From Anaerotignum propionicum (GTDB taxonomy: Bacteria; Bacillota; Clostridia; Lachnospirales; Anaerotignaceae), in NCBI RefSeq assembly GCF_024461735.1, contig NZ_JANGAD010000011.1, positions 1-64,000 of the forward strand: a stretch of DNA of 64,000 nt. The letters are read 5' to 3'. Positions within the stretch are counted from its first letter, which is position 1, and the number at the start of each line of letters is the position of its first letter. Below the pieces are notes generated by a model that was given only the letters and a program-made list of their open reading frames with translations, had not been told where the DNA came from and did no database searches. Of this stretch, positions 27,839-38,200 are shown one piece after another. The translations under genes were made by a program, and so were the position numbers.

Positions 27839-30193
27839 TTATTGGGCACTCATTGTATCTACAATAGAAATCTTACGTATTCGTTTCAAAGGGCCATTTA
27901 CGGCAATCATAACAGCAATAATTACAATTCCAAGTATAATCCCCAGGTCAACGAAAGGAATCTTCCATTGCTCTCCCCAATAAAATGTTATCATCTTTTC
28001 ATAGAGAAGCTTATTGAAAAGCAATCCCAAAACGCTTCCCCAAAAACCTCCTACAACTGCATACGTTGAAGCTTCTGCAACAATCATCTTTTTCATCTGC
28101 TGATTGCTTAATCCAATGGCACGAAAAGCAACGTATTCTTTCATGCGGGCTGAAACGCTCATAGCAATGCTATTTACAATATTAAAAATGGTGATCAAAG
28201 CAATCAAAGTCATAAATCCATAAATGAATAGCCCAAAAGAATAGTAAGAGCCTAATACACTGCGGTTTCCCAATCGTTCATCTGAAAAGATATATTCAGA
28301 TCCCACGGCTGCATGAATTAGATCCACATCCTTTTGGGTTGCGCTTTTTAATAATTGCAGGTCAATAATTGTATAGTCAGTATTTCCGGTTAACTGTCTA
28401 AAGGTATTTTCAGAACAAATGATTGTCCCAACATCAAGAACATTTTGAAAAGGGCTGGACGATAGAGTGCCCACAATTTCAATATCCACAGAACGGTTCT
28501 CTACAAACGTCACTGTATCCCCCACTTTTGGAGTGCCTTGCTGTTTAAATACGCTTAAGCCAGTATTTACCTCGTTCTGAACCCGTTGTAATGAACCCTC
28601 CAACAAATAATCTTTTGCCCAATCAAATTGGTGTTCCTCGTAGGAAATTAGGTCTACGGTTTTATCAACACCATTTAACTGAATAGGCACGTTGTAGGCA
28701 AACATCCTTCCATATGCTTTTTTTACCGCCGGATTTTCTTCCAAATCCTTCAATAAATTATTGCTTATAGAACAGCTATTATTAGGACTTACAATGGAAA
28801 TATCCGGTGTCCAAGGTTTTAAAGGCTTTAACGCATGGTTCATAAAATCAATGGTAACGGAAAACGAGAGAAACAGAATAATACTTAGTGAAAAGGAACC
28901 CACCATTAACACAAAATTCCCTTTACTTGATTTGGCGTGGTGAATACCCAATGCAGTATCAATTTTAAAGAAAGCGGTACTAGCTGCTTTCTTTCCATGA
29001 AACAATTTATTGTTGATCCCTGATATAGCTGCCAAAGGTGAAACCCTCGATGCTTTTTTCGCCGGTGAACGGGCGGCAAAAAAAACAGTTAAAGCGCCTA
29101 TACAGATACCAGAGATAACACTGGGAAAACTAATGGCAAAGGCAGGCATCCCAATAAAATACTCAGGACTTAGATAGCGCAGCATGGCACACAATATCCA
29201 AATCACTATCACACCTGCCCCAACCCCGGCAGGAATGGCAAATTTACACCAACCAAAAGCCTCTTTCACCACGAGTCTCATCACTTGTTTTGGCGTAGCA
29301 CCGATGCATCGCATCATACCGAAAAATTCAGTGCGTTGCGCAACATTGCTGTTCAAACTGCTTGCAATCATCATGACCCCTGCCATTAATACCAGCAAAA
29401 ACAGTATGAATGCCGAACCATAAATCTGGAGCATAAAAGAATTTCCGCTTTGACCAAGTAAGCCGAGAAGCTTGGTATTTTCGGAAACCTGATTACCCGA
29501 AAGCCCTAATTGGGCTTTTATATCGCTGATTGTATTATTTATATTACAGCGGTTGGAAAACTGAACAAAATATATACTGTTAAAATATGTGGAATCATCC
29601 TTTTCAGTCTGCTGATATATGGAGCGAAATCCATCTGTAGTCAGAAAAACACCATATGAATCTTCTTCCATTGTTTTCGAAACATTCTTTAAAAAGCCTG
29701 AAATGGTAATTTGAAATTTTCCCACAGGGGTTTCCACAAAAACCAAATCTCCAATTTTTAAATCCATTGCAGTTTTGGCATTCTCACTCATCAATGCCTC
29801 ATTATCTTTTTTGGGAAATGCACCTTCAGTAATCATGTCCGTTTGCATCTTAGTAATCCAACTTTCTTCGCTACCGCAAAGAATTAGATTCTTACCCTGC
29901 AGGGAATACCCCTGTTCCCCGCTATAATTCAGAACGCCATACCAAGAAGACGCCTCAACCTCAGGCCGTGCTGAAATCAACCTTGCTTGTTCCTCGCTAA
30001 TATTACGAAATGACACGTGCCAGTTCCCATCTTCCATACGAGCCTGCATAATCTGACTTCTGATAAACATATCTGCCATTCCAAAAATAACAGTAACCAA
30101 AAACACAGCTAAAACAATACAAAAGATAGACATTCTGTTTTGCTTTCTGTGGAGTCTCGAAGAAATAGGTACAAGGTCAAGATAACTTTTCAT
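27839..30193 (-). CDS. ABC transporter permease with MacB-type and FtsX domains
   Basis: The 784-residue protein has an N-terminal span, an extracellular MacB_PCD-like domain (about 45-230), an FtsX-type three-helix block (about 240-375), another span near 415-440, a second extracellular domain of about 200 residues and a final FtsX block containing SVSARMKEYVAFRAIGLSNQQMKKM. Two FtsX modules in one chain suggest it works as a homodimer or full unit. Its start (GGGAGGG before 30193) overlaps the ATPase gene by 17 bases. With the adjacent two-component system, it resembles antimicrobial peptide sensing or lipoprotein/peptide export modules; the substrate is unknown. Confidence 0.9.
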   Translation of the reverse strand: MKSYLDLVPISSRLHRKQNRMSIFCIVLAVFLVTVIFGMADMFIRSQIMQARMEDGNWHVSFRNISEEQARLISARPEVEASSWYGVLNYSGEQGYSLQGKNLILCGSEESWITKMQTDMITEGAFPKKDNEALMSENAKTAMDLKIGDLVFVETPVGKFQITISGFLKNVSKTMEEDSYGVFLTTDGFRSIYQQTEKDDSTYFNSIYFVQFSNRCNINNTISDIKAQLGLSGNQVSENTKLLGLLGQSGNSFMLQIYGSAFILFLLVLMAGVMMIASSLNSNVAQRTEFFGMMRCIGATPKQVMRLVVKEAFGWCKFAIPAGVGAGVIVIWILCAMLRYLSPEYFIGMPAFAISFPSVISGICIGALTVFFAARSPAKKASRVSPLAAISGINNKLFHGKKAASTAFFKIDTALGIHHAKSSKGNFVLMVGSFSLSIILFLSFSVTIDFMNHALKPLKPWTPDISIVSPNNSCSISNNLLKDLEENPAVKKAYGRMFAYNVPIQLNGVDKTVDLISYEEHQFDWAKDYLLEGSLQRVQNEVNTGLSVFKQQGTPKVGDTVTFVENRSVDIEIVGTLSSSPFQNVLDVGTIICSENTFRQLTGNTDYTIIDLQLLKSATQKDVDLIHAAVGSEYIFSDERLGNRSVLGSYYSFGLFIYGFMTLIALITIFNIVNSIAMSVSARMKEYVAFRAIGLSNQQMKKMIVAEASTYAVVGGFWGSVLGLLFNKLLYEKMITFYWGEQWKIPFVDLGIILGIVIIAVMIAVNGPLKRIRKISIVDTMSAQ

Positions 30194-30872
30194 CAACTTT
30201 CCCTCCCAAATCTGTAAGGATTCCATCAGATACACGCAATACGCGGTCAGCAGATGCAGCCAAGCTCATATTATGGGTAATCATTAAAATCGTCTGCTGA
30301 TAATGACGAGATGCCCGAATCAGCAAATCCATAACATCTCGACTATTTTTACTATCCAAATTTCCAGTAGGCTCATCGGCAAGAATTAATTTTGGTCGAG
30401 TAATTAAAGCTCTTCCAATTGCAACCCTCTGTTGCTGTCCCCCTGATAATTGGCTGGGCAAATGATGTCGTCGTTCCTTTAAGTTCAGAACCTCCAAAAT
30501 TTCATCCACTTTCTCTCGCTCTGGTTGGCGATAATCCAAAAGAATAGGAAACGCTATGTTTTGTTCCACGCTTAACTCAGAAACCAACTGGAAAGACTGA
30601 AACACAAAGCCGATATTACGGCGTCTAAAAATGGTGCGCTGTTCTTCTTTCATAGATAACAGTTCATTTCCATCAATATAAATGTTTCCGTAAGTGGGGG
30701 TATCTAAAGCACCAATGCAATTTAATAATGTACTCTTTCCTGAGCCAGACTCCCCGACCACTGCAACAAATTCACCCTGATTCACCGTAAAAGATACATC
30801 TTTTAAGGCTTCAACACGACTTTCACCTGATCCATAAGTTTTACTTAAATGCTGTATTTTTAAAACCTCCAT
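30177..30872 (-). CDS. ABC transporter ATPase, LolD/MacB type
   Basis: The 231-residue ATPase has Walker A GESGSGKSTLLN, the signature LSGGQQQRVAIGRAL and Walker B LILADEPTGNLD, where the EPTGNLD form is typical of the LolD/MacB/Bce group. It partners the permease overlapping its 3' end. The segment DVSFTVNQGEFVAVVGESG is the family consensus. Confidence 0.94.
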   Translation of the reverse strand: MEVLKIQHLSKTYGSGESRVEALKDVSFTVNQGEFVAVVGESGSGKSTLLNCIGALDTPTYGNIYIDGNELLSMKEEQRTIFRRRNIGFVFQSFQLVSELSVEQNIAFPILLDYRQPEREKVDEILEVLNLKERRHHLPSQLSGGQQQRVAIGRALITRPKLILADEPTGNLDSKNSRDVMDLLIRASRHYQQTILMITHNMSLAASADRVLRVSDGILTDLGGKVDEKLS

Positions 30873-30934
30873 GCCGCATACCTCCTTTCTATAAAGAATA
30901 GCAGATAAACCTTACATTTAGGTGAATCGTAAGC

Positions 30935-32161
30935 TTACAGTTCTGTAAGAAAAGATAAAATGAACACAGTACCTTCTCCCAAACCGCTTTGAACAGAAAG
31001 AACACCTCCCTGTTCTTCAATAATAGATTTTGCCATAGATAAACCAAGTCCTACCCCTTGGGTATCAAGGGATTTTTTGCTACGATAAAACCGTTTGAAA
31101 ATATGATGCAAATCCTGAGATGATATGCCAGCTCCGTTGTCTTTTATATAAATTCGCTTCACAATTGGCGTGCACTCCCATGAAATATGAATCCTCCCGC
31201 CCCAACACGTATGATCTAAGGCGTTTTTTACTATATTCTCTATGGCCTCTCTGGTCCACTGTTTATCACAAAGCAAAGTAGCTTCTGTTGACCCATCTAA
31301 AACAATATTTTTTCCCTCTTTTTCCGCCCGTGTCGTCAGTTCCCCAATTGCTTCTTCTATCAGCTCAATTATTCTATAGGGATGCCTTTCAAAAACAATA
31401 TTACCAGCGTCCAAACGGGTAATTTTCAACATAGACAGTATCAGTTGTTCCGTGCGTTCCAGTGCTTGCCCCATCTTTTCTGAATATTCCTTTACGGTAT
31501 CGACATTTTCCGGCTCATCAGAGATAATTTCACGGTACATAGAAAGAGCTGTTAGAGGAGTTTTTAATTGATGAGAAATATCAGCAATTGTATGTTTAAG
31601 AAATATCTTTGCGTTATGTTTTGTTTCACTTTTTGATTGTAATATGGTTGAAAGCTGCTCAACAGATGTAAAAAGACGATATATTGTCCCTTCCTCCAAT
31701 TGAGGCATATTACAGGAAAAATCACCTTCCGTAAAACGGGATACTACCTGTAGACCCTGCTGATAAAGGCAATCCCTTTTCTGAAAAAAGTAAATTGATC
31801 CGCCAAAGAGAATTATGGATAGAAACGCCCCCATTAACATCATGGAATATCCTGTTGTTTTCTGAAGGGAGTCAATAAAAGGCAATAATTCAATCTTTGT
31901 AGTTTCTTTTACTCCAATTTTTATAAGTAAATCACTACCCTCTTGGCTCATGGTGGTATTGGTAATTGCTTGAGCAACCACACCTTCTGAAACCCCCTGT
32001 TCTAAGAGTGAAGTGGCAACAGCATTGTTATGAGAAAGAAATAGATTTTGTATGGCCTTTGCCTGTATGGCATTTAATATCCCTCCACAAAGAAAAAGTA
32101 GTAACCCAAAGAAAAGCAGAAAGAAAAAGAAATGCCTTATCTGTTTATCCCGATAAATCAT
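30935..32161 (-). CDS. Sensor histidine kinase
   Basis: The protein of about 408 residues has two spans (about 8-30 and 105-128) around an extracellular sensor of about 75 residues. A linker, the H-box ADISHQLKTPLTAL and ATPase boxes (N: ENIVKNALDH; G1: DNGAGIS; G2: GVGLGLSMAK) follow. It overlaps the response regulator by four bases (ATGA) and precedes the ABC genes, so the transporter is the likely target of the pair. Confidence 0.94.
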   Translation of the reverse strand: MIYRDKQIRHFFFFLLFFGLLLFLCGGILNAIQAKAIQNLFLSHNNAVATSLLEQGVSEGVVAQAITNTTMSQEGSDLLIKIGVKETTKIELLPFIDSLQKTTGYSMMLMGAFLSIILFGGSIYFFQKRDCLYQQGLQVVSRFTEGDFSCNMPQLEEGTIYRLFTSVEQLSTILQSKSETKHNAKIFLKHTIADISHQLKTPLTALSMYREIISDEPENVDTVKEYSEKMGQALERTEQLILSMLKITRLDAGNIVFERHPYRIIELIEEAIGELTTRAEKEGKNIVLDGSTEATLLCDKQWTREAIENIVKNALDHTCWGGRIHISWECTPIVKRIYIKDNGAGISSQDLHHIFKRFYRSKKSLDTQGVGLGLSMAKSIIEEQGGVLSVQSGLGEGTVFILSFLTEL

Positions 32162-32859
32162 AATGATACCTCTCTCCACTGATAGCCAAATCCACGGACT
32201 GTAATTAAATGTTCCGGCTTGGACGGATCAACCTCTATTTTTTCTCGAAGCCGTCTCACATAAACCGAAAGGGTATTGTCATCTACAAAATCTGCTGTGT
32301 TATCCCACAGTTCATTTAACATATGTTCCCTTGTTATGACTCGATTTGCATTTCTTACCAACAAAGAAATGAGGCGATATTCTCCATTTGTTAATTCCAA
32401 CCGCTTTCCCTTCAATTTGACACAGCTTTCTAATAGGTCAATGGAAATGTCTCCACATAAAATGAAAGTGCTTTTATTTTGATTGCTTATTGCAGTTCTT
32501 CGCAATAAGGCTCTGATGCGAGAACACAACTCTCCCAGCCGAAAAGGCTTTGTAATATAATCGTCCCCTCCACAATCTAATCCTCGAATCACACTCACCT
32601 CTTCATCAGAGGCTGTTAAAAAAATAATTGGAATGAGACTTCCATGTTTTCTGATTTCCTCACAAACTGCAAATCCGCTTCCATCCGGCAAGGTTACATC
32701 AAGAATCATTATGTCATACTGGTCAATTGCAGGCATACGGCCTAAGGCCTCTTCCACAGTGGGGACAACCTCTACCTCAAATCCGTCACGTGTCAATGCA
32801 TATTTCAGTCCGTCTACCAAACTAATATCATCTTCTAACAATAAAATCATATTGTTCAT
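32158..32859 (-). CDS. OmpR-family response regulator
   Basis: The 233-residue regulator has a receiver domain with the phosphate-accepting Asp54 (MILDVTLPDGSGF), the acidic pair EDD at 9-11 and the conserved Lys in YITKPF. The C-terminal winged helix is of the OmpR type (LELTNGEYRLISLLVRN, SVYVRRLREKIE, TVRGFGYQW). It is the first gene of a four-gene operon with the kinase and ABC transporter. Confidence 0.95.
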   Translation of the reverse strand: MNNMILLLEDDISLVDGLKYALTRDGFEVEVVPTVEEALGRMPAIDQYDIMILDVTLPDGSGFAVCEEIRKHGSLIPIIFLTASDEEVSVIRGLDCGGDDYITKPFRLGELCSRIRALLRRTAISNQNKSTFILCGDISIDLLESCVKLKGKRLELTNGEYRLISLLVRNANRVITREHMLNELWDNTADFVDDNTLSVYVRRLREKIEVDPSKPEHLITVRGFGYQWREVSL

Positions 32860-32979
32860 AGGCTTCTCCCTTCTTTTGAATCTTCATCCACATAGGTGAG
32901 ATATATTATTTTCACAAATACAAAGCACTTTAAAAAACCACTATTTTTTTATCCTCATGCACTGCTAAAACAAAAGGCA

Positions 32980-33546
32980 TTATGAGGGATAGAGTGTTGG
33001 TGTAAGCACAAACAGAATGTGATTGGGCTCATCCCCTTTATTCAAAAATCTATGCCTCACATTGGGAGGAATGCGAACCACATCCCCCTCTTCCAAGAAA
33101 TATGAAACATCCTCCAATTCCACATAGGCTTCACCCTTCATAATCACTGCAATTTCTTCCTTATCCATATGGGAATATGTGCTTTCCGTGGTATTGGCAT
33201 GGGCATTTAAATCCATCATTAAAAGCTCTATATGTGCTTTCATAAAATCAGGTGTCAATACATCATAAACTATGTGGTCACTATTTTCTCTATAGACCTT
33301 TTTTCGGTCTTTCTTTCTGGAAATAAGAGATTCTGTATCAATTTCATTGATAAAAAGGGTATAAAGGGGTACATTGAGGGCTTGCGCAATAAGTTCCAAA
33401 ACACTTAATGAAGGGTTCGCCTGCCCCCTTTCTATTTGACTGATTAGGGATGTACTGATTCCTGCGAAATTCGCAAATTCACGTATTGTCATTCCTTTTT
33501 TCTTTCGATAATTCAAAACTGTTTGTCCCAGTCGATTATAATTCAT
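32980..33546 (-). CDS. XRE regulator with cupin domain
   Basis: The 188-residue protein joins a Cro/CI-type helix-turn-helix (MTIREFANFAGISTSLISQIERGQANPS) to a C-terminal cupin barrel (EEIAVIMKGEAYVELEDVSYFLEEGDVVRIPPNVRHRFLNKGDE). Regulators of this form, such as PuuR and SutR, sense small metabolites. It is divergent from the EamA transporter and cupin genes, with a palindrome in the shared promoter region, and probably controls them. Confidence 0.92.
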   Translation of the reverse strand: MNYNRLGQTVLNYRKKKGMTIREFANFAGISTSLISQIERGQANPSLSVLELIAQALNVPLYTLFINEIDTESLISRKKDRKKVYRENSDHIVYDVLTPDFMKAHIELLMMDLNAHANTTESTYSHMDKEEIAVIMKGEAYVELEDVSYFLEEGDVVRIPPNVRHRFLNKGDEPNHILFVLTPTLYPS

Positions 33547-33636
33547 AACTTTCTCCTATCCATAATAATAAGCTTTTACCCCCATTTGTTTTAACATAAT
33601 GGATATGGCAAAAAAGACTATCTTTCACCAAAAAAA

Positions 33637-33666
33637 TATACTATAATTTTTATACATTATAGTATA
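33637..33666. promoter_or_regulatory. 11-bp inverted repeat in the divergent promoter region
   Basis: TATACTATAAT and ATTATAGTATA are perfect arms with an eight-base gap. Each arm contains a TATAAT, so -10 boxes for both directions fall inside the palindrome. Binding by the XRE-cupin protein here could control both transcripts. Confidence 0.5.
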
Positions 33667-33713
33667 CCATGTATTTTATAATTAACAAGAGAATGGAGGA
33701 ATCGCAAAAGAAA

Positions 33714-34604
33714 ATGAAATCAAAAAGTATGCAGTATTTTATACTGTTTTTAGGGGTTTTTGCCTTATCCACATCAGCCATTTTTGTAAGACTGGCTCAT
33801 GCACCATCTTCAATAACTGCTTTCTATCGGCTTCTCTTTGCCACATTGATACTTGCGCCATTTTTATTTCAGAACAAAGAAAATTGGTTGGCTCTGGTTT
33901 CCTTGTCTCGCAAGCAGTTGGGTTTAGGTCTATTATCAGGCCTATTATTATCAATTCACTATGTCTTGTGGTTTGAATCCCTAAACTATACCTCTGTTGC
34001 AAGCGCAACGGTTATTGTCACATTACAGCCGCTTTTTTCATTTGTGGGAGGTTATTTCCTATTTAAAGAACGCTATAGCAAGGGAGCAATAGCCGCTAGT
34101 TTCGTCTCATTGATTGGTTGTTTCATCATTGGGTGGGGAGATTTCGAGGTAAGCATCCAAGCATTATTTGGCGACCTGCTTGCCTTTATCGCCGCAGGAG
34201 TCATTACTGCCTATTTCTTTGTTGGCCAACACATAAGAAAAAATTTGGCGGTCATACCTTATTCCATATTGGGTTATTCTAGCAGTACAATCTTTTTAGC
34301 GATCTATGCATTCACTCAGAATGTGTCTTTTGTTAATTATCCGGCCTCCACATGGAAAGCCTTTATTGGATTAGCCTTGTTTGCCACAATTTTCGGTCAG
34401 ATGGTTTTCAATTGGCTTTTAAAGTGGTTAAGTACCTCAGCCATTTCTATGAGCATTCTGGGTGAAACTGTAGGAACCTGTATTCTTGCTTATTTTATAT
34501 TAGACGAGGTACTCTCCCTTCAGCAAGGGATAGGCATAACAGTTACGCTAATCGGGCTGGGTTTATTTTTATTCCTGCAAAATAAAAATTCATCTCGTTC
34601 ATAA
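33714..34604 (+). CDS. EamA-family (DMT) metabolite transporter
   Basis: About ten membrane spans in two repeated halves, with SASAIFVRLA-like and GGYFLFKERYSKG motifs, place this protein of about 300 residues in the EamA drug/metabolite family. Substrate unknown; many members export amino acids or related compounds. The frame is open from 33669. I chose the ATG at 33714 because the only GGAGG is at 33695-33699, although that distance is long; 33693 and 33669 remain possible. The divergent XRE-cupin gene probably regulates it. Confidence 0.9.
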   Translation: MKSKSMQYFILFLGVFALSTSAIFVRLAHAPSSITAFYRLLFATLILAPFLFQNKENWLALVSLSRKQLGLGLLSGLLLSIHYVLWFESLNYTSVASATVIVTLQPLFSFVGGYFLFKERYSKGAIAASFVSLIGCFIIGWGDFEVSIQALFGDLLAFIAAGVITAYFFVGQHIRKNLAVIPYSILGYSSSTIFLAIYAFTQNVSFVNYPASTWKAFIGLALFATIFGQMVFNWLLKWLSTSAISMSILGETVGTCILAYFILDEVLSLQQGIGITVTLIGLGLFLFLQNKNSSRS

Positions 34605-34678
34605 TAATTCGTCTGCCTATTACCAATAGAAACATAACATTATTTTTATTAAAATTTATTTATTTGGAGGTTTTTACA

Positions 34679-35038
34679 ATGGAAAAAATAAATCTTGCAG
34701 AAAAACTGGAGCTCTTTCATGAATATTGGAGCCCGAGAATAATTGGTGAAGTAAATGATTCTTACGTAAAACTAGCTAAGTTTAAAGGTGACTTTGTTTG
34801 GCACACCCACGAAAATGAGGACGAAATGTTTTTTGTGGTAAAAGGTGTATTAACAATCAAGTTCCGAGACAAAGATGTCCAGCTAAGCGAAGGGGAGTGC
34901 ATCGTTATCCCCAGAGGAATCGAGCATATGCCTGTGGCAGAACAAGAGGCTCATATAATGCTGGTAGAAGCAAAGACTACCTTAAATACAGGTGATGTTG
35001 TCAACGAAAAAACCGTAGAAAATCTTGAGAAGATATAA
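34679..35038 (+). CDS. Cupin domain protein
   Basis: The 119-residue single-domain cupin has the metal-binding first motif WHTHENEDEMFFVVKG and the second motif ECIVIPRGIEHMPVAEQEAHIMLVEA. The His and Glu ligands are present. GGAGG precedes the ATG at 34679. It lies 74 bases downstream of the EamA gene and probably belongs to the same transcript. The enzymatic or binding role is unknown. Confidence 0.88.
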   Translation: MEKINLAEKLELFHEYWSPRIIGEVNDSYVKLAKFKGDFVWHTHENEDEMFFVVKGVLTIKFRDKDVQLSEGECIVIPRGIEHMPVAEQEAHIMLVEAKTTLNTGDVVNEKTVENLEKI

Positions 35039-35057
35039 AATTATCAAACTAAAAATA

Positions 35058-35110
35058 GCTTAATCTCAATCATATACCCTTAACATCTTGATCGAGTCTT
35101 AAGCATTTTT
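35058..35110 (+). terminator. Terminator of the EamA-cupin unit
   Basis: GCTTAA/TTAAGC outer and CTC-ATCA/TGAT-GAG inner pairs form a long hairpin followed by ATTTTTAT. Confidence 0.5.
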
Positions 35111-35174
35111 ATACAATTCCTAACTACCTATTTATTATTATTTCATTTTGTGATAGGCTGTTACCCGTCACAGC

Positions 35175-35216
35175 AAAACAGGCTGATCCAAATTATATTT
35201 GAGTCAGCCTGTTTTT
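35175..35216. terminator. Bidirectional terminator
   Basis: AAAACAGGCTGA and TCAGCCTGTTTT form a perfect 12-bp stem with a 17-base loop. It ends the large minus-strand surface protein gene and may also back up the terminator at 35058-35110. Confidence 0.8.
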
Positions 35217-35226
35217 GTTATATATA

Positions 35227-38200
35227 TTAATCTTTTATGAAACGTTGCATTACTGTGGACAACATCTTAGCCCCTTCTGCCCTTGTGGCATTTTCTTTAG
35301 GCGCAAATGTATGATTTTCTTTTCCGGCAATCATGCCTGAATTTTTCATTGTCTCCACGGCTGTTTTTGCATAATCAGCGATTTCATCTTCGTCAGCAAA
35401 TTTATTGGAATTATCTATAACCTCCAAGCGTCTGTTTGCTACTTTTGTTACATAACGCTCTATGATAACCGCCATTTCCTCACGGGTAATGTAAGCGTTG
35501 GGTTTAAAATCGCCGCCACTTCCACTTACAACGCCATTATCCTTTGCCCATGCAACAGCTTGGAAAAACCAATCTTTGTCTCCTACATCACCAAAAGCAG
35601 AATACCCATATTTACTTACATCAGCCCCTGACATATTCGCTAAAATTTGAACAAATTCAGCTCTAGTTATATTGTCATTTGGCATGAAGTAACCTTGGTT
35701 TTTTCCTTTTATTATATTTCTGGATGCAAGATACATCACCGAATCCTTATACCAACCCGTTACATCATGAAAAACAACCTTATTGTTCCCCACGGCGTAT
35801 TGGGAGAAATGATTTGTCTTGAAAATAATCCTCCCTGTTTTTGCATCATATACACAGTCCTTTACCATTTCCAACTTACCGTCTTCATTGATAGAATAAA
35901 TCACCAATGCATTTACATCTTCATCTTCGCTAGGTATATATGGAATGGATACAGTAACCGTTCCATCAAATTGGGAAATTACTTTATCTCCCCTAGTGAC
36001 GCTAAATCGATAGATGGGTCTATTCCCAATCAACTGTCTCCCTTCTTGAGACAGCGTATTGGATTCAACCCTTTCAACCAAGATTTTTAAATCTCCTATT
36101 GCCCCATTCTTTATGCTCTTTAATGCTCCTTGGTCAAAATTCAGTTCTGCGACAGGTGTAACTACACCTATCCCTTTTGACATTTTTTCTGCAAGCGAAG
36201 CAATTGCTGTGTCAGGAATTTTGGTTTCTATCGATTTTATATCTTTTGTCGTATTTACTGTAATCGTTACAACACCTTCACTGTTTTTTTCAGCCTGTGC
36301 CATAGCATCTAAAATCTGTTTTTCCGCCACTATGGCTTTACCATTTTGATCAGCCTTTACTTCTACATTGCTTGAACCAGTTGCCTTCGTTGTCGCTGTT
36401 GGCTGGATTTTTGTGCCACTGGAACTGCCGCCGCCATTACTTTTAGGCGTCCATTTAGCATAGAGCACCATATCCTCGGAGACTTTCATGGATTCACCCA
36501 CGGCGTAATCTGTGCCACTTCCGTCTGCTTTGGTATTCCAGCCATCAAATTTATATCCCGATTTAACCAATCCACCGCTATTTTCTTTTATTTGTATCAA
36601 ACTATCATCAATAAGAATATGCTCCCGAGGGACAATTCCACTTTCAGCTCCATTATCTTTATATTTCACCAAATGCTTATAGCTCTTTGTTGTGAAATCT
36701 GTCCATGGTGCCACGTTAAATCCCTTAGCGCCCTCTCGGTAGTAAATCACCAAGTCTGGATTTGCACCTTTAAAAGTGTTTTGCAACACCTCTTCAGGTG
36801 CATCCCCTTCAAAGCAAACTTGACGAAGCATAGGGCATTGGCTAAACACCTCAATTCCAAGGCGATGAACTATATTAGGAATTCGAATGCTTTCCAGACT
36901 TCCGCAATTTTTAAAAGCAAACCGTTCTATAACTTCCAAGCTTTCTGGCAGTTCCACTGCCCTCAAGGAATGACACCCATAAAAGACAGGTCCATCCACT
37001 TGTATAATCCCCTGTGGTAAAGATACGCCTGTTAAATTGTACTGATTATAAAATACTCTTCCAACCAATGCCAAAACTTTCTTTCCATCTATGGAAGAGG
37101 AAATAAAGATATTCCCACCAGAACCATAATATCTTTTAATAAAGATATAGTCAACAATATTAACTTTACTGTACTTTGTAGTATCTGGCTCGAAATTGGC
37201 ATCAACAGTTATATTATTGTCAGTCATTATAAATTCATATTCTGTTTCTGTAGGTTCCAAAGGCATAATCAAAGAATCATCTATACTATTGATGATTTCT
37301 GTTTCTTTAATATAATAACAAAGGGTCATCGGTTCATAGCGATAGCCCTGATTGGGTCTCACTACAATTTTCACTTTGTCGTTTTTCGCCGCTTGCGAAG
37401 CCTCTTTCCCATTTACATAAATGGATATGCTACCGTTTTTCAAAGTTGGATCCTTGGTAATTGTGTATGTTTTATTATCCCACATAGCATACAGGGTTAT
37501 ATTCTCGGCAGCTACTGTAACGATATCACCCGAATCGTAATTTTCTCCTGTACCATCTGCCTTCGTATTCCAGCCATTAAATCTATTTTCTAACTTTGTT
37601 ATATCACAAAGGGGTACTGTAAAGGAATCCCCTGTATAATATTCTCTATTATCCTTAGGGAGCACCCCACCACTATTTCCATTACCATCATAAATAACAT
37701 TATATGTAGCTGTTGCATCATAGGCTATACAAGTATAGCCTTGCCAGTTAGGGCCGTACCCCGTTTCATTGCTGGGATAATAAATTTTAAAATTCTCATT
37801 ACAATCCCAAAAAGCATCGTAATCCATCATAGGGGGCTTCCCCGTAAAAATCACCTTCATAAAATTATTCCCAGAACAACGAATAACATCTTGACCTATG
37901 TATTTAACACTTTTGGCTATTACAACGCTTTTTAGTTGTGGACAACTCGCAAATGCTTGTTTTTCTATCGTTTCTATACCATCTGGTACAATGATATTTT
38001 CTATATCAAAATCTTCAAAGGCATTCTTTCCGATGACAGTTATGGGCTTTCCATCAATTTCAGACGGAATGGCAATATCTTTCTCTCTACCAACGTATTT
38101 TATGATTCTGCCATCTATATGTAAATAATCCCCCCCTGTTTCTTCGTCTTTTACTATTAAAGTATATTCATAGCTATCAGTAGTTGCAGGCGTTGCATCG

